From the NCBI GenBank assembly GCA_003166795.1, contig PMUS01000058.1, positions 14,498-78,497 on the forward strand: a stretch of 64,000 nucleotides of DNA. Direction: 5' to 3'. Below, piece after piece: positions 1-8,487 of this stretch. Every line of letters begins with the position of its first letter. Positions within the stretch are counted from its first letter, which is position 1. The position numbers and the translations under genes were made by a program. This stretch comes from Acidobacteriota bacterium (GTDB lineage Bacteria > Acidobacteriota > Terriglobia > Acidiferrales > UBA7541). The notes beneath the pieces are model-generated. The model was not told the origin of the DNA. It saw only the letters and a program-made list of their open reading frames with translations, and did not search any database.

Positions 1-510
1 GACGAGATCGGCCGCGGCACGGCGACCTTCGACGGGCTCTCGCTGGCGTGGGCCGTGGTGGAATCGCTGCACGGGGGCGCGCAGCCCAGAACACTATTCG
101 CGACGCACTACCACGAGCTGACCGATCTCGAGCAACTGCTGCCCGGCGTGAAAAACGTACACGTGTCGGTCGAAGAGTCCGGGAGCGAGATCGTGTTTCT
201 GAGGCGCGTCGAACCCGGGAGCGCGGACAAAAGTTACGGCATCGAGGTAGCGCGCCTGGCCGGCCTGCCCAACGATGTGATCGTGCGCGCGCGGGAAATA
301 CTGCGCCGACACGAACGCAGCGAGCAGAAATTAACGCGGGAACTTTCGCCAGGCGGGGCGCCCGGCGCTGCGCCGCCCGAGCCGGAGCAGGTGAGCTTTA
401 CGGCCATTGATGAACCGGTCCTCAGAGCATTGCGCGGCGCGGATTTGAATCAGTTGACGCCTCTGGAAGCGCTGAATCTACTGGCTGCGCTCCAGAAACA
501 ATTGCAGTGA
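1..510 (+). CDS. mutS: DNA mismatch repair protein MutS, C-terminal part (5' end outside window)
   Basis: The reading frame is open from base 1 and ends at TGA 508-510, giving about 169 residues. It begins inside the ATPase domain with [18 protein letters not shown], which is the Walker B region of MutS. The [12 protein letters not shown] signature follows, then a helical segment ([13 protein letters not shown]) and the usual variable tail ending in [13 protein letters not shown]. MutS recognises mismatches and small loops and uses ATP to recruit MutL. The truncation comes from the window edge and is not a mutation. anmK follows after 10 bases in the same direction, so the two may be co-transcribed. 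Confidence 0.97.
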   Translation, partial: DEIGRGTATFDGLSLAWAVVESLHGGAQPRTLFATHYHELTDLEQLLPGVKNVHVSVEESGSEIVFLRRVEPGSADKSYGIEVARLAGLPNDVIVRAREILRRHERSEQKLTRELSPGGAPGAAPPEPEQVSFTAIDEPVLRALRGADLNQLTPLEALNLLAALQKQLQ

Positions 511-520
511 GGCGCGCGAT

Positions 521-1723
521 ATGACGGCCCGCGCCATGAGGGTCCTGGGGATGATGTCCGGCACGTCCGCTGACGGAATTGACGCCGCCCTCGTCCGGGT
601 GTCCGGGGCGCCACCGAATCTTGCGGCCCAAATGGAAGCGCACTTTCACGTTCCCTTCCCGCCCTACGTCCGCGCGCGAATCCTGCGACTCGCGAATGGA
701 GCGGAGTCCACCACAGCGGAAATCAGCGAACTGAATTTCCTGCTGGGTGAGGAGCTCGCGCGCGCGGCCATCGCGGCTTGCAAGAAATGGCGGGTTCCCC
801 TAAAGGATGTGTCGCTCATCGGCTCGCACGGGCAAACCGTCTTTCACCAGGGCACGACGGGCAGGTCGCAGGGCAAGGTGCGAATGGCATCCACGTTGCA
901 GCTCGGCGATATCAGTCTGATTGCCGAGCGGACGGGAATTACGACCATCGGAGATTTTCGCCCTGCGGACATGGCGGCGGGAGGACAGGGAGCGCCGCTG
1001 ATTCCATTTGCCGACTATCTGCTGTACGGAGATGCGGCGCGCGGCCGCGTGGCGCTGAATATCGGTGGGATCGCCAACGTGACCGTCATTCCCGCCGGCG
1101 CGAGGCCGGAAGACGTGTTCGCGTTCGACACCGGGCCCGGCAATATGATCGTGGATGCGCTAGTCGAGCGGACAACGCACGGCCGGGCCGAGTACGACCG
1201 GGACGCACGCATGGCCTTGAGCGGGCGGACGATTCCTGAACTGCTCGTACGGCTGATGCACGAGCCCTACCTTCGTAAGAAACCGCCGAAATCAGCGGGG
1301 CGCGAGCAGTTCGGGCAGGATTATGCACAGGGACTCATCAGATGGGGCAAGCTGCACCACGCCGGCCCCGCGGACCTGGTGCGCACAACGACGATCTTTA
1401 CTTCCCTCTCCATCGCCGATGCGTTCCGCAGATTCATTCTGCCGCGCACGCATGTGGAGGAACTGATCGTCGCGGGAGGCGGCGCGCACAATCCCTTGAT
1501 GATGGCCCAGCTGGCGGCTTCGCTGCCAGGCATCGAGGTTATTCCCGCGAGCAAATTCGGCGTGCCACCGGAAGCGAAAGAGGCATTCGGGTTCGCGCTG
1601 CTGGCCTATGAGACCTACCATGGCCGGCCCGGCAATCTTCCGTCCGCAACGGGTGCGAAACATGCGGCGGTCCTTGGCAAGATCGCGCCCGCCGGAAAAT
1701 ACCAGCTGCGGGGGAATCATTGA
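521..1723 (+). CDS. anmK: Anhydro-N-acetylmuramic acid kinase
   Basis: This 400-residue protein is close to the usual AnmK length of about 370. AnmK cleaves and phosphorylates 1,6-anhydro-MurNAc to MurNAc-6-phosphate during cytoplasmic peptidoglycan recycling. Visible family motifs are the N-terminal phosphate-binding MMSGTSADGIDAAL, GSHGQTVFH, and the sugar kinase/ASKHA motif FDTGPGNMIVDA, with a glycine-rich VAGGGAHNPLM near the C-terminus. The ATG at 521 has a GAGG about 8 bases upstream. A second in-frame ATG at 536 lies directly before the first motif and is an alternative start. Confidence 0.95.
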   Translation: MTARAMRVLGMMSGTSADGIDAALVRVSGAPPNLAAQMEAHFHVPFPPYVRARILRLANGAESTTAEISELNFLLGEELARAAIAACKKWRVPLKDVSLIGSHGQTVFHQGTTGRSQGKVRMASTLQLGDISLIAERTGITTIGDFRPADMAAGGQGAPLIPFADYLLYGDAARGRVALNIGGIANVTVIPAGARPEDVFAFDTGPGNMIVDALVERTTHGRAEYDRDARMALSGRTIPELLVRLMHEPYLRKKPPKSAGREQFGQDYAQGLIRWGKLHHAGPADLVRTTTIFTSLSIADAFRRFILPRTHVEELIVAGGGAHNPLMMAQLAASLPGIEVIPASKFGVPPEAKEAFGFALLAYETYHGRPGNLPSATGAKHAAVLGKIAPAGKYQLRGNH

Positions 1724-1778
1724 TCTTCACAGCAACAAATGTGTCGCACCTACGGCGCTCGGAATGGAGGATGGGCTT

Positions 1779-1798
1779 CCCAATCCATGCGGATTGGG
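1779..1798. repeat. Perfect 8-bp hairpin in the anmK/binding-protein spacer
   Basis: CCCAATCC at 1779-1786 and GGATTGGG at 1791-1798 form a perfect stem around an ATGC loop. It lies in the spacer between anmK and the lipoprotein gene, beside two imperfect copies of a GGCGCTCGGAA-containing segment (1754-1764 and 1820-1830). No T-run follows, so it is not a standard intrinsic terminator. A related core, AATCC...GCATGCGGATT, recurs at 7776-7794, which suggests a small dispersed palindromic element. Confidence 0.5.
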
Positions 1799-1953
1799 CT
1801 AACGTCTGCCGCGCCTGTGGCGCTCGGAACGCTGCGCTTCGGCCACAGAAGGGATCGACAACTCCATATTTTTCCGCGAACTGGAAAGTCTCGACTCATA
1901 AGGATTCCCGGGCTTTTAGGCGGACAGTAGAGCGGTCCGATCACTGGCGACGG

Positions 1954-3474
1954 ATGGCGCTTGCGTGGGCGGTTTTGGTGGTCGCGTGTCTTTCCGGATG
2001 CGGGCGAGGGCGCGAGGCGAACGACGCTTCTACAGTCAATTTTCTGATGGAGGCCATGCCCATCAGCCTTGATCCACGAATCGGCACGGACGCGTATTCC
2101 GAACATCTCCACGCCCTGATATTCGACAGCCTGGTCGGCCGCGACGAACAGATGAACATTATTCCCGACCTTGCGGAAACATGGGAAACGCCGGACCCGC
2201 TGACGTACGTGTTTCATCTGCGGCGAGGGGTGAAATTCCACGATGGACGTGCGCTGACTTCGGCCGATGTGAAGTTTACGTTCGAGTCGGTTCTTTCCGG
2301 CGCGGTGAGGTCGCCAAAGCGCGGAAGTTTTCCGATGGTGAAGGACATCGAGACGCCGGACGCCTACACGGTTGTTTTTCACTTGAGCGAGCCGTTCTCT
2401 TCGTTTTTGTGGAACTTGACGCGGCCAGGGATCGGAATCGTGCCGGCCGGCGCGGGCAAGGAAGAAGCTCGTAATCCAATCGGCACGGGGCCATTTCGCG
2501 TGGTGAGCGTGGAGCAGGATGAGGAGATCGTTCTCGAGCGAAATCCGGAATATTTCGGCCGCGCACCGAAACTGGAACGAGTGCGATTCCGAATCGTGCC
2601 CGAGGCGATTGTCCGCGCTTTGGAGCTGCGCAAAGGCAGCGCGGATATCGCGGGCGTGGGCTCGCTGACGCCGGACATGGTTTTGGCGCTGACCAAACAA
2701 CCGCACATCCTGGCGGAAGAGCAGCCGGGGACGCAATTTGCCTACATCGCGTTCAATTTCGACGATCCGATTCTGGCGCACCGCGAAGTGCGGCAGGCGC
2801 TGGCGTACGCCACGGACCGCGCCACGTTGATTCGCTATCTTCTGCGCGGTCAGGCGCGCCCGGCGTCGAGCCTGCTTCCTCCCAACCATTGGGCGTTCGA
2901 GCCCAACGTAAAGCAGTACGCATACGATCCGGGACAGGCGGAAAAGCTGCTGGACGCGGCCGGCTACACGCGCGGAGCGGATGGCGTGCGCATTCATCTC
3001 ACGTTGAAAACTTCGACCGAGGAATCAACCAGAGTGCTCGGCGAGGCCCTTGCCGACGAGTGGAAGAAAGTCGGAGTGGATTTGCAATTGAAACCACTCG
3101 AGAACGCGACATTTCAAGCGGACATCGGACGCGGAAGTTTTCAGCTCTACACGCTGCGGTGGGTGGGAGCGAACAACGACCCGGATATTTTTCGCTACGT
3201 GTTCAGCTCGAAGCGGATGCCGCCGGATGGCGCGAACCGCGGGCATTATCACAATCCCACGCTCGATGCCCTGATTGACCAGCAGCGCGTGGAAATGGAT
3301 CGCGAGAAACGGAAGGCGATTCTTTCGCAGATTCAAAAGATCGTCGCCGAAGACGAGCCGTACATCAACCTATGGTACGTGGACAACGTCTGCGTGCACC
3401 GCGACCGAATCACGGGGATCGAGCTTTCGCCGGATGGAGGCTACGAATTCATGGACACGGCCGAATTGAAGTAA
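1954..3474 (+). CDS. Peptide/solute ABC transporter substrate-binding lipoprotein (SBP family 5)
   Basis: From ATG 1954 this is a 506-residue protein with an N-terminal hydrophobic segment and a lipobox (CLSGC, acylated Cys16), so it is probably a membrane-anchored periplasmic lipoprotein. The family 5 oligopeptide/dipeptide-binding fold is seen in LDPRIGTDAYSEHL, LAETWETPDPLTYVFHLR, GVKFHDGRALTSADVKFTFE and ALAYATDRATLIRYLLRG. The frame stays open back to 1720, but that stretch is repeat-like intergenic sequence with no lipoprotein features, so the internal ATG is preferred. It has a weakly charged n-region, so the exact start is uncertain. No permease or ATPase genes are adjacent, so the substrate cannot be inferred. 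Confidence 0.88.
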   Translation: MALAWAVLVVACLSGCGRGREANDASTVNFLMEAMPISLDPRIGTDAYSEHLHALIFDSLVGRDEQMNIIPDLAETWETPDPLTYVFHLRRGVKFHDGRALTSADVKFTFESVLSGAVRSPKRGSFPMVKDIETPDAYTVVFHLSEPFSSFLWNLTRPGIGIVPAGAGKEEARNPIGTGPFRVVSVEQDEEIVLERNPEYFGRAPKLERVRFRIVPEAIVRALELRKGSADIAGVGSLTPDMVLALTKQPHILAEEQPGTQFAYIAFNFDDPILAHREVRQALAYATDRATLIRYLLRGQARPASSLLPPNHWAFEPNVKQYAYDPGQAEKLLDAAGYTRGADGVRIHLTLKTSTEESTRVLGEALADEWKKVGVDLQLKPLENATFQADIGRGSFQLYTLRWVGANNDPDIFRYVFSSKRMPPDGANRGHYHNPTLDALIDQQRVEMDREKRKAILSQIQKIVAEDEPYINLWYVDNVCVHRDRITGIELSPDGGYEFMDTAELK

Positions 3475-3571
3475 GCGAAAAGGATGTCCGCGGGTTACAA
3501 CCGGCAGCGCGACCAGATTCATCAAAGCAAGCTGGGACTAATTTTGCTCCCGGCTGAGTATCGGCCGCCGA

Positions 3572-4207
3572 TTACGAGAAAACCTGGTGGATTTCCTCGT
3601 CGGGGATAGCGCCCTGGCGGGCGATGGACCAATCGTCGCCGTCAATCCGAACAATAGTGGACGCAAGAGTGCCGCCCGTGTCACCCGCGTCGAGGATGAG
3701 CGGCAGGCGGTCGCCGAGCTGCTCGACGATCTGGCTGGGATTCGTGCAGGAAGGATGGCTCGAGAGATTCGCGCTCGTGCCCGTCACAGGCCCTTCGGCT
3801 GCTTGAATCAGCGCACTGGCAATTCGCGAATCGGCCCAGCGCAGCGCCACGCGGCCCGTATTACCGGTCACTTTGAGCGGAAGGCGGTGTGTCGCCTCGA
3901 CAACGAGCGTCAGCGCGCCCGGCCAGAATTTGTGCGCCAGGGTCAGAAAAGCATCGGGCACGTCGCGCGCAAGGGTGACCGCCTGCTCGACGGAATTGAC
4001 AAGGATCGGCAGCGCCCGCGTTTCAGGGCGACCCTTCAGCAGAAACACTCGCTCGACGGCATAGAGATTGAACGGATCGGCGCACAGTCCGTAGAACGTG
4101 TCGGTCGGAATGGCGATCACGCGTCCGCGCCGGATGAAACTCGCGGCGTAGTCAATGACGTGCGACTCGGGCGCTTCGGATGAGATTTTGAGGATTTCGG
4201 ATGACAA
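3572..4207 (-). CDS. tsaC: L-threonylcarbamoyladenylate synthase (Sua5/YrdC/YwlC family)
   Basis: This 211-residue protein has the single YrdC-type domain and lacks the extra Sua5 C-terminal domain. The family makes threonylcarbamoyl-AMP from Thr, bicarbonate and ATP for the t6A37 modification of ANN-decoding tRNAs. Family motifs are IAIPTDTFYGLCADPFN, the KGRPE loop, FWPGALTLVVEA, and TGTSANLSSHPSCTNP. The predicted start codon is TTG at 4207. No ATG or GTG lies between it and the conserved core, and no clear Shine-Dalgarno sequence is present, so the start is the weakest part of this call. Confidence 0.93.
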   Translation of the reverse strand: MSSEILKISSEAPESHVIDYAASFIRRGRVIAIPTDTFYGLCADPFNLYAVERVFLLKGRPETRALPILVNSVEQAVTLARDVPDAFLTLAHKFWPGALTLVVEATHRLPLKVTGNTGRVALRWADSRIASALIQAAEGPVTGTSANLSSHPSCTNPSQIVEQLGDRLPLILDAGDTGGTLASTIVRIDGDDWSIARQGAIPDEEIHQVFS

Positions 4208-4330
4208 TGTTCGCTATCGGCGCGCAGCGCCGTGACCCGAATGGAAATTAGCATAGCCGCCACAGAGGATGCAAGGCGCGCGAACGCAAGATGTTACGCG
4301 CGAGGCAATCAAACGCGCGGGATGGCGCGT

Positions 4331-4360
4331 TTGCCAGCGCTGTTCCAACTAGTTTAGCCT
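4331..4360 (+). promoter_or_regulatory. Putative sigma70 promoter of the SpoU methyltransferase gene
   Basis: TTGCCA at 4331-4336, an 18-base spacer and TAGCCT at 4355-4360 resemble a vegetative promoter. The -10 ends 10 bases before the ATG at 4371 and no Shine-Dalgarno is visible, so the transcript may be leaderless. Just upstream lies a perfect 8-bp hairpin (AAACGCGC 4311-4318, GCGCGTTT 4325-4332) in the divergent spacer with the tsaC-like gene. It overlaps the -35 region and could be an operator. Confidence 0.4.
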
Positions 4361-4370
4361 AGAGGCGCCA

Positions 4371-5219
4371 ATGGCGGATGTGATCACGAGTCGCGACAAC
4401 AAATGGCTGAAGCAGTTTCGCGCCGCGCTACGCGGGACCGGCCCGCGCGATGGCGACCTCATCGGCGTGGAGGGTCCGAAATTGATCGAGGAGGCGCTGC
4501 GCTCGGGACTGGAAGCGGAAGCGCTGCTGGTAAGCGAGGGCGGAGAGCGCGAGGCCGGGCGAATCCTGGACGCGGCCGGCGACAGCGAAGCGGGAATTCC
4601 GCGGTCGCGCGTGCTGCGAACGACGAACAAACTTTTCGAAGGCGTAGCCGGTACGGACACCCCGCAAGGGGTCGCAGCCCTTTTTCGCCAGCGCGAATGG
4701 GGATTTGACGATATCCTGCGCGGCCCGGGCGAAATGCGCGAGAGTTCTCCACTCGTAATCGTGCTGGCAGCGGTGCAGGATCCAGGGAACGTCGGCACGA
4801 TTCTGCGCTCAGCGGAGGCCTTTGGAGCGACCGGCGCCGTGGCCACGCGAGGCACGGCCGATCCATGGTCGCCAAAGGCGCTGCGAGCGTCGGCCGGCTC
4901 GGCGCTGCGGCTGCCGGTGCTGCGCGGCATGGCGATTCCAGTGCTGCTCGCCCAATTGAAGATGGCCAAGGTAAGAATTTACGCCGCGACTTCCGCGCCC
5001 GGAGACCGCGCCGCGAAGGCCGACCTGCGCGAACCGGCAGCGATCTTCGTCGGCAACGAGAGCAGCGGCGTTCCGCCCGAAGTCGAGCGTGCCGCCGACG
5101 CAAAAATCTCGATTCCCATGGCCGCGGCGGTGGAATCGCTGAATGCGGGAGTGGCGGCGTCGCTCGTTCTTTACGAGGCGGCGAGGCAACGGAAGTCAGT
5201 TATAGGGGACACGGCATAG
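4371..5219 (+). CDS. RNA 2'-O-methyltransferase, SpoU/TrmH family
   Basis: The 282-residue protein has an N-terminal substrate-binding segment (VITSRDNKWLKQFRAAL, then the IGVEGPKLIEEALRSG strand-helix) followed by the SPOUT catalytic domain. Its three signature motifs are QDPGNVGTILRSAEAFGA, FVGNESSGVPPEV and ISIPMAAAVESLNAGVAASL. These form the trefoil-knot SAM site and dimer interface used to methylate ribose 2'-OH in rRNA or tRNA. The target cannot be told from sequence. rarA starts 3 bases after the stop codon, so the two are probably an operon. Confidence 0.93.
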   Translation: MADVITSRDNKWLKQFRAALRGTGPRDGDLIGVEGPKLIEEALRSGLEAEALLVSEGGEREAGRILDAAGDSEAGIPRSRVLRTTNKLFEGVAGTDTPQGVAALFRQREWGFDDILRGPGEMRESSPLVIVLAAVQDPGNVGTILRSAEAFGATGAVATRGTADPWSPKALRASAGSALRLPVLRGMAIPVLLAQLKMAKVRIYAATSAPGDRAAKADLREPAAIFVGNESSGVPPEVERAADAKISIPMAAAVESLNAGVAASLVLYEAARQRKSVIGDTA

Positions 5220-5222
5220 ACG

Positions 5223-6575
5223 ATGAGTCTGTTTCGCGCGATCGAGCCGGAAGAAGCGCCGCAAGCGGGACGCCCGCTGGCCGATCGGATGCGTCCGCAA
5301 ACGCTCGATGAATTCATCGGGCAGGAAGAGCTGCTCGGTGCCGGAAAGCCGCTGCGCACGCAGATCGAGCGCGACGAGCTCGGCTCGATGCTGCTCTGGG
5401 GCCCTCCGGGATGCGGGAAGACGACACTGGCGCGAATCATCGCGCGGCGCACGCGCAGTGAGTTCATTCCCTTCAGCGCCGTGCTCGCCGGAATCAAGGA
5501 AATCAAGGAAGTGATGGCCCAGGCCGAAGGCGCGCGCCGCTACGGCCGGCGGACGATCGTGTTCGTGGACGAGATGCACCGGTTCAATCGCGCGCAGCAG
5601 GACGCTTTCCTGCCGCACGTCGAGGCCGGCAATATTCTGCTGATCGGCGCGACCACGGAGAATCCGTCGTTCGAGGTGATTGCGCCGCTGCTTTCGCGGA
5701 TGAAGGTGTATGTGCTCCGCGCGCTCACCGAAAAGCAGGTCGTCGAGTTGCTTCGGCGCGCAATCGAAGACACGGAGCGCGGCCTCGGTTCGCAACAGGC
5801 CGAGGCAAGCGACAGAATCCTGGAGCGAATCGCCGTCCTCGCGAATGGAGACGCGCGCGCGGCATACAACACGCTCGAAGCGCTCGTCCTCGGGACCGAA
5901 GCGGGCGCAGATGGACGCCGAGTGTTGTCCGAGGCGCGGCTGGAGGACGTGCTGCAGAAAAAGCTGCTGCCGTACGACAAATCCGGCGAAGAGCATTTCA
6001 ACCTCATCTCCGCACTGCACAAATCGGTGCGGAATTCGGACCCGGATGCGGCGCTCTACTGGCTGGCGCGGATGCTCGAATCCGGAGAGGACCCGCTCTA
6101 CCTCGCGCGTCGGATGGTGCGCATGGCGAGCGAGGATATCGGCTTGGCCGAGCCGGGCGCGCTGGCGGTGACGATCGCGGCCAAAGAAGCGTTTGACTTT
6201 ATCGGTCCGCCGGAGGGCTATCTGGCGCTCGCTCAGGCTGCCGTCTATCTCTCGCTCGCCCCAAAATCGAACGCGCTCTACACCGGATACGGGACAGTCC
6301 ACAAAGATTTACAAAATACAATCGCGGAACCCGTTCCGCTGCATCTAAGGAATGCGGTCACGGGACTGATGGGCAACCTCGGATATGGAAAAGACTATCA
6401 GTACGCGCACGACGCGGAGGAAAAGGTGACGGACATGACGTGCCTGCCGGAAAGCCTGGCGGGCCGCACGTACTACAAGCCCACCGATCAGGGTTTTGAG
6501 GCGCGCATCCGACAGAGAATGGAAGAAATTCGCCGGATCAAGGCGAAGGGGCGAGGGACGAGGGGCGAGGGGTGA
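5223..6575 (+). CDS. rarA: Replication-associated recombination protein A (RarA/MgsA AAA+ ATPase)
   Basis: This 450-residue AAA+ ATPase of the RarA/MgsA/WRNIP1 family acts at stalled replication forks. It has LADRMRPQTLDEFIGQEEL, Walker A GPPGCGKTT (about residues 59-67), Walker B TIVFVDEMHRFN (about 111-122), sensor 1 (LIGATTENPSFEV) and the C-terminal tetramerisation region (DPDAALYWLARMLESGEDPLYLARR is split across the family's MgsA domain). The C-terminus ends in a basic, glycine-rich tail encoded by an almost pure purine run that overlaps the start of the next gene. Confidence 0.96.
   Translation: MSLFRAIEPEEAPQAGRPLADRMRPQTLDEFIGQEELLGAGKPLRTQIERDELGSMLLWGPPGCGKTTLARIIARRTRSEFIPFSAVLAGIKEIKEVMAQAEGARRYGRRTIVFVDEMHRFNRAQQDAFLPHVEAGNILLIGATTENPSFEVIAPLLSRMKVYVLRALTEKQVVELLRRAIEDTERGLGSQQAEASDRILERIAVLANGDARAAYNTLEALVLGTEAGADGRRVLSEARLEDVLQKKLLPYDKSGEEHFNLISALHKSVRNSDPDAALYWLARMLESGEDPLYLARRMVRMASEDIGLAEPGALAVTIAAKEAFDFIGPPEGYLALAQAAVYLSLAPKSNALYTGYGTVHKDLQNTIAEPVPLHLRNAVTGLMGNLGYGKDYQYAHDAEEKVTDMTCLPESLAGRTYYKPTDQGFEARIRQRMEEIRRIKAKGRGTRGEG
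6548..6572 (+). other. G-quadruplex motif across the rarA stop / next start codon
   Basis: Four G-runs of 4, 3, 4 and 4 bases (6548-6551, 6555-6557, 6562-6565, 6569-6572) are separated by loops of 3, 4 and 3 bases. This satisfies the standard intramolecular G4 pattern on the coding strand. It is immediately followed by the overlapping stop (TGA 6573-6575) and GTG start (6572-6574). Folding in the mRNA could affect termination-reinitiation between the two genes. The motif is seen directly; its effect is inference. Confidence 0.55.
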
Positions 6576-7741
6576 GCGACAACCTGCCAGATTTCAGACC
6601 GGTTCGAACGAGTTCGGGCGTTGCTGCAATACTCACGATGCTGGCGCTGGGCGCGATCTTCTTGACAGGTCCGGCGCCGCTGCTCGCGCAGGACACTCCG
6701 AAGTTCATTATTGACGAGGATTGCCAGGCGTTCGACATCGCGCCGGACAATTCCATCGTATACGCCGTGTCGCACATAAAAGGCGTGAAGCGATTAGTGA
6801 TCGAGCACGACGACATATGGGTCGCGTCAGGTCCCGGCAAGGCGCGAAAGATCGTCGAAGCCGAAAAATTCATGCCGATTCCGCCTCCCCAGGGATTCCG
6901 GGTCGATTCGCTCGCGTGGTCGCCGGACAGCCAGCACATCGCGATGAATATAACGCTGCAACTGGCGCCTCCCGGCTGGGACGCGAAGAACAACAAGAAG
7001 AAGGGCGACCTGGACGATTCCGAGAACGAGCCGCCACTTGCGGGAATCGGCGGCGGCAGGGCGCTCGCACTGCTCGATGCCGACGGCCACGAGATTAAAG
7101 TCGCCGGCTCGAAGACCCGATTCATCGAAGGCGCATTGAACGGCACTTGGCTGGCGGACGGCGCGTCCGTCGTTTATTTGACTGGAGGACCGCCCTACAC
7201 GATCACGCGCGTGCGGCCATCCGACGGGCAGACGACCCAGCTCTTCGGCGGGCACACCTTCAACATGGTAATTTGGGACGCCAAGAGAAACCGTGCGTTT
7301 GCCGTGGGAGACAATCTAAGCCTCCACGGACATCTGACGCTCGTGCAGCTCGACCTGCTGCGCGAGACCGTCACCGAGGTCTCGGAGATTGACAACTACC
7401 AGAGCAGCCTCAGCCTGTCGCCTTCGGGCACCAAGATTGGTTATTTCGAGGATGGGGACACGATTGACGTGATTGACCTTTTGCATCCGACTGACAAGCC
7501 GGTTCGCGTGCGCGCCGGATTTGGGCGCTTTGGCTGGAGCCGCGATGAGAAGCATGTTCTGCTCAAGCGCGGAGCGGATGACCGGTCCAATATTCTCATG
7601 TGGGTCGGGCTGTATGACGGGACGTTCGCTTCGATACTGCACGATCTGCAGTTTCACGATTTTCAAATTGCGCCCGACGGGCAAACCATTGCGGTGACCA
7701 TTCCCGGAAAGCGCGTGCTGAAAGTGTATGCGTTGCAATGA
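6572..7741 (+). CDS. Exported WD40/TolB-like beta-propeller protein
   Basis: This 389-residue protein starts at a GTG that overlaps the rarA stop codon. The N-terminus carries a signal-peptide-like hydrophobic stretch (about residues 17-38) ending near PLLAQ. The mature part has repeated blade-type motifs: FDIAPDNSIVYAVSH, SLAWSPDSQHIAMNI, LSLSPSGTKIGYF, FGWSRDEKHVLLKR and FQIAPDGQTIAVTIP. These are typical of PD40/TolB C-terminal-like propellers. A charged low-complexity loop (KNNKKKGDLDDSENE) interrupts it. No enzyme active site is visible. The function is unknown; a periplasmic protein-interaction scaffold is plausible. Confidence 0.75.
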   Translation: MSDNLPDFRPVRTSSGVAAILTMLALGAIFLTGPAPLLAQDTPKFIIDEDCQAFDIAPDNSIVYAVSHIKGVKRLVIEHDDIWVASGPGKARKIVEAEKFMPIPPPQGFRVDSLAWSPDSQHIAMNITLQLAPPGWDAKNNKKKGDLDDSENEPPLAGIGGGRALALLDADGHEIKVAGSKTRFIEGALNGTWLADGASVVYLTGGPPYTITRVRPSDGQTTQLFGGHTFNMVIWDAKRNRAFAVGDNLSLHGHLTLVQLDLLRETVTEVSEIDNYQSSLSLSPSGTKIGYFEDGDTIDVIDLLHPTDKPVRVRAGFGRFGWSRDEKHVLLKRGADDRSNILMWVGLYDGTFASILHDLQFHDFQIAPDGQTIAVTIPGKRVLKVYALQ

Positions 7742-7774
7742 GAAACGCGGATCAGCGATCCAGCCCACGGCTTT

Positions 7775-7795
7775 GAATCCACCGCATGCGGATTC
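7775..7795. terminator. Hairpin between convergent genes
   Basis: GAATCC (7775-7780) and GGATTC (7790-7795) can pair, with an inner CCGCATGCGG palindrome offering an alternative fold. It fills the short space between the plus-strand propeller gene and the stop codon of the minus-strand CoA-binding gene, where a bidirectional terminator would be expected. No T-run is present, so terminator function is uncertain. Confidence 0.35.
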
Positions 7796-8263
7796 TCAGT
7801 GCAGGCGGAAACGCTTGATGTGTTCTTTCAGGATGCAGGAATTCATGATCACGAACAGCCCGGCGCTCCGGGCGCGTTCCGCAGCTTGTGGATGGACGAC
7901 GCCTTCCTGCATCCACACCCCGCGCGCGCCAATCCGAATCGCGGATTCAACGATCTCGGGAACGAACTCCGAGCGGCGAAAAATATCCACGATGTCCACG
8001 TGCTCGGGGATGTCCTCCAGTCGGGCGTAAGACTTTTCACCCAACACTTCGGTCTCATTGGGATTCACCGGGATCACGCGGTATCCGGCGGATTGGAGAT
8101 ACTCGGCCACTCCGTAGCTCGGGCGGTGCCCGCGGCTGGAAAGGCCGACAACGGCGATGGTCCGGCTGCTCTTGAGAATTTCGCTGGCAGGGTCGCCGGC
8201 GGTAGGCGCCGGCGGACGACTCGAGCCGGGATCGGAGTTTTCGGAAGGCTTGCTCATTCGCAT
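7796..8263 (-). CDS. CoA-binding domain protein (YccU/CoA_binding_2 family)
   Basis: This 155-residue protein has a Rossmann-like CoA-binding fold: IAVVGLSSRGHRPSYGVAEY, VIPVNPNETEVLGEKSYARL, DIVDIFRRSEFVPEIVESAI and GVWMQEGVVHPQAAERARSA. These match the small stand-alone family resembling the CoA-binding subdomain of succinyl-CoA synthetase alpha. The biochemical role of the family is poorly defined. The first 25 residues are Pro/Ser-rich and probably disordered. A second ATG two codons in (8257) has a better-placed GAGAGG ribosome-binding site. Confidence 0.9.
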   Translation of the reverse strand: MRMSKPSENSDPGSSRPPAPTAGDPASEILKSSRTIAVVGLSSRGHRPSYGVAEYLQSAGYRVIPVNPNETEVLGEKSYARLEDIPEHVDIVDIFRRSEFVPEIVESAIRIGARGVWMQEGVVHPQAAERARSAGLFVIMNSCILKEHIKRFRLH

Positions 8264-8487
8264 CCTCTCATCAGTGCGTTTCGATTTTGCACGCTAAATG
8301 ACCGCGTGCCCGCCAATTTGCAGCCGCGGGGTTTTCGCGCGCGAATGGGCACAACCCCCGCTAGCGCCCAGACAACTACTGAGCGCACCGCAGCGGCGCG
8401 TTTCCCCTGAATCGTCCCTATGAAGCGACTGGGAAATCCCCCCGAGACGGATGCATCATACCGGATTTCGGCCAAAAGGAAAGTACG

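Noticed and set aside
1-510. Truncated mutS as a pseudogene
   Set aside because: The frame is intact to a normal stop and only the window edge cuts it.
1750-2997. 415-codon minus-strand frame opposite the binding-protein gene
   Set aside because: The plus-strand frame has a lipobox and family 5 motifs; this one has none.
5196-6302. 368-codon minus-strand frame opposite rarA
   Set aside because: It is a shadow of rarA; the translation is a His/Arg-rich mixture without a domain.
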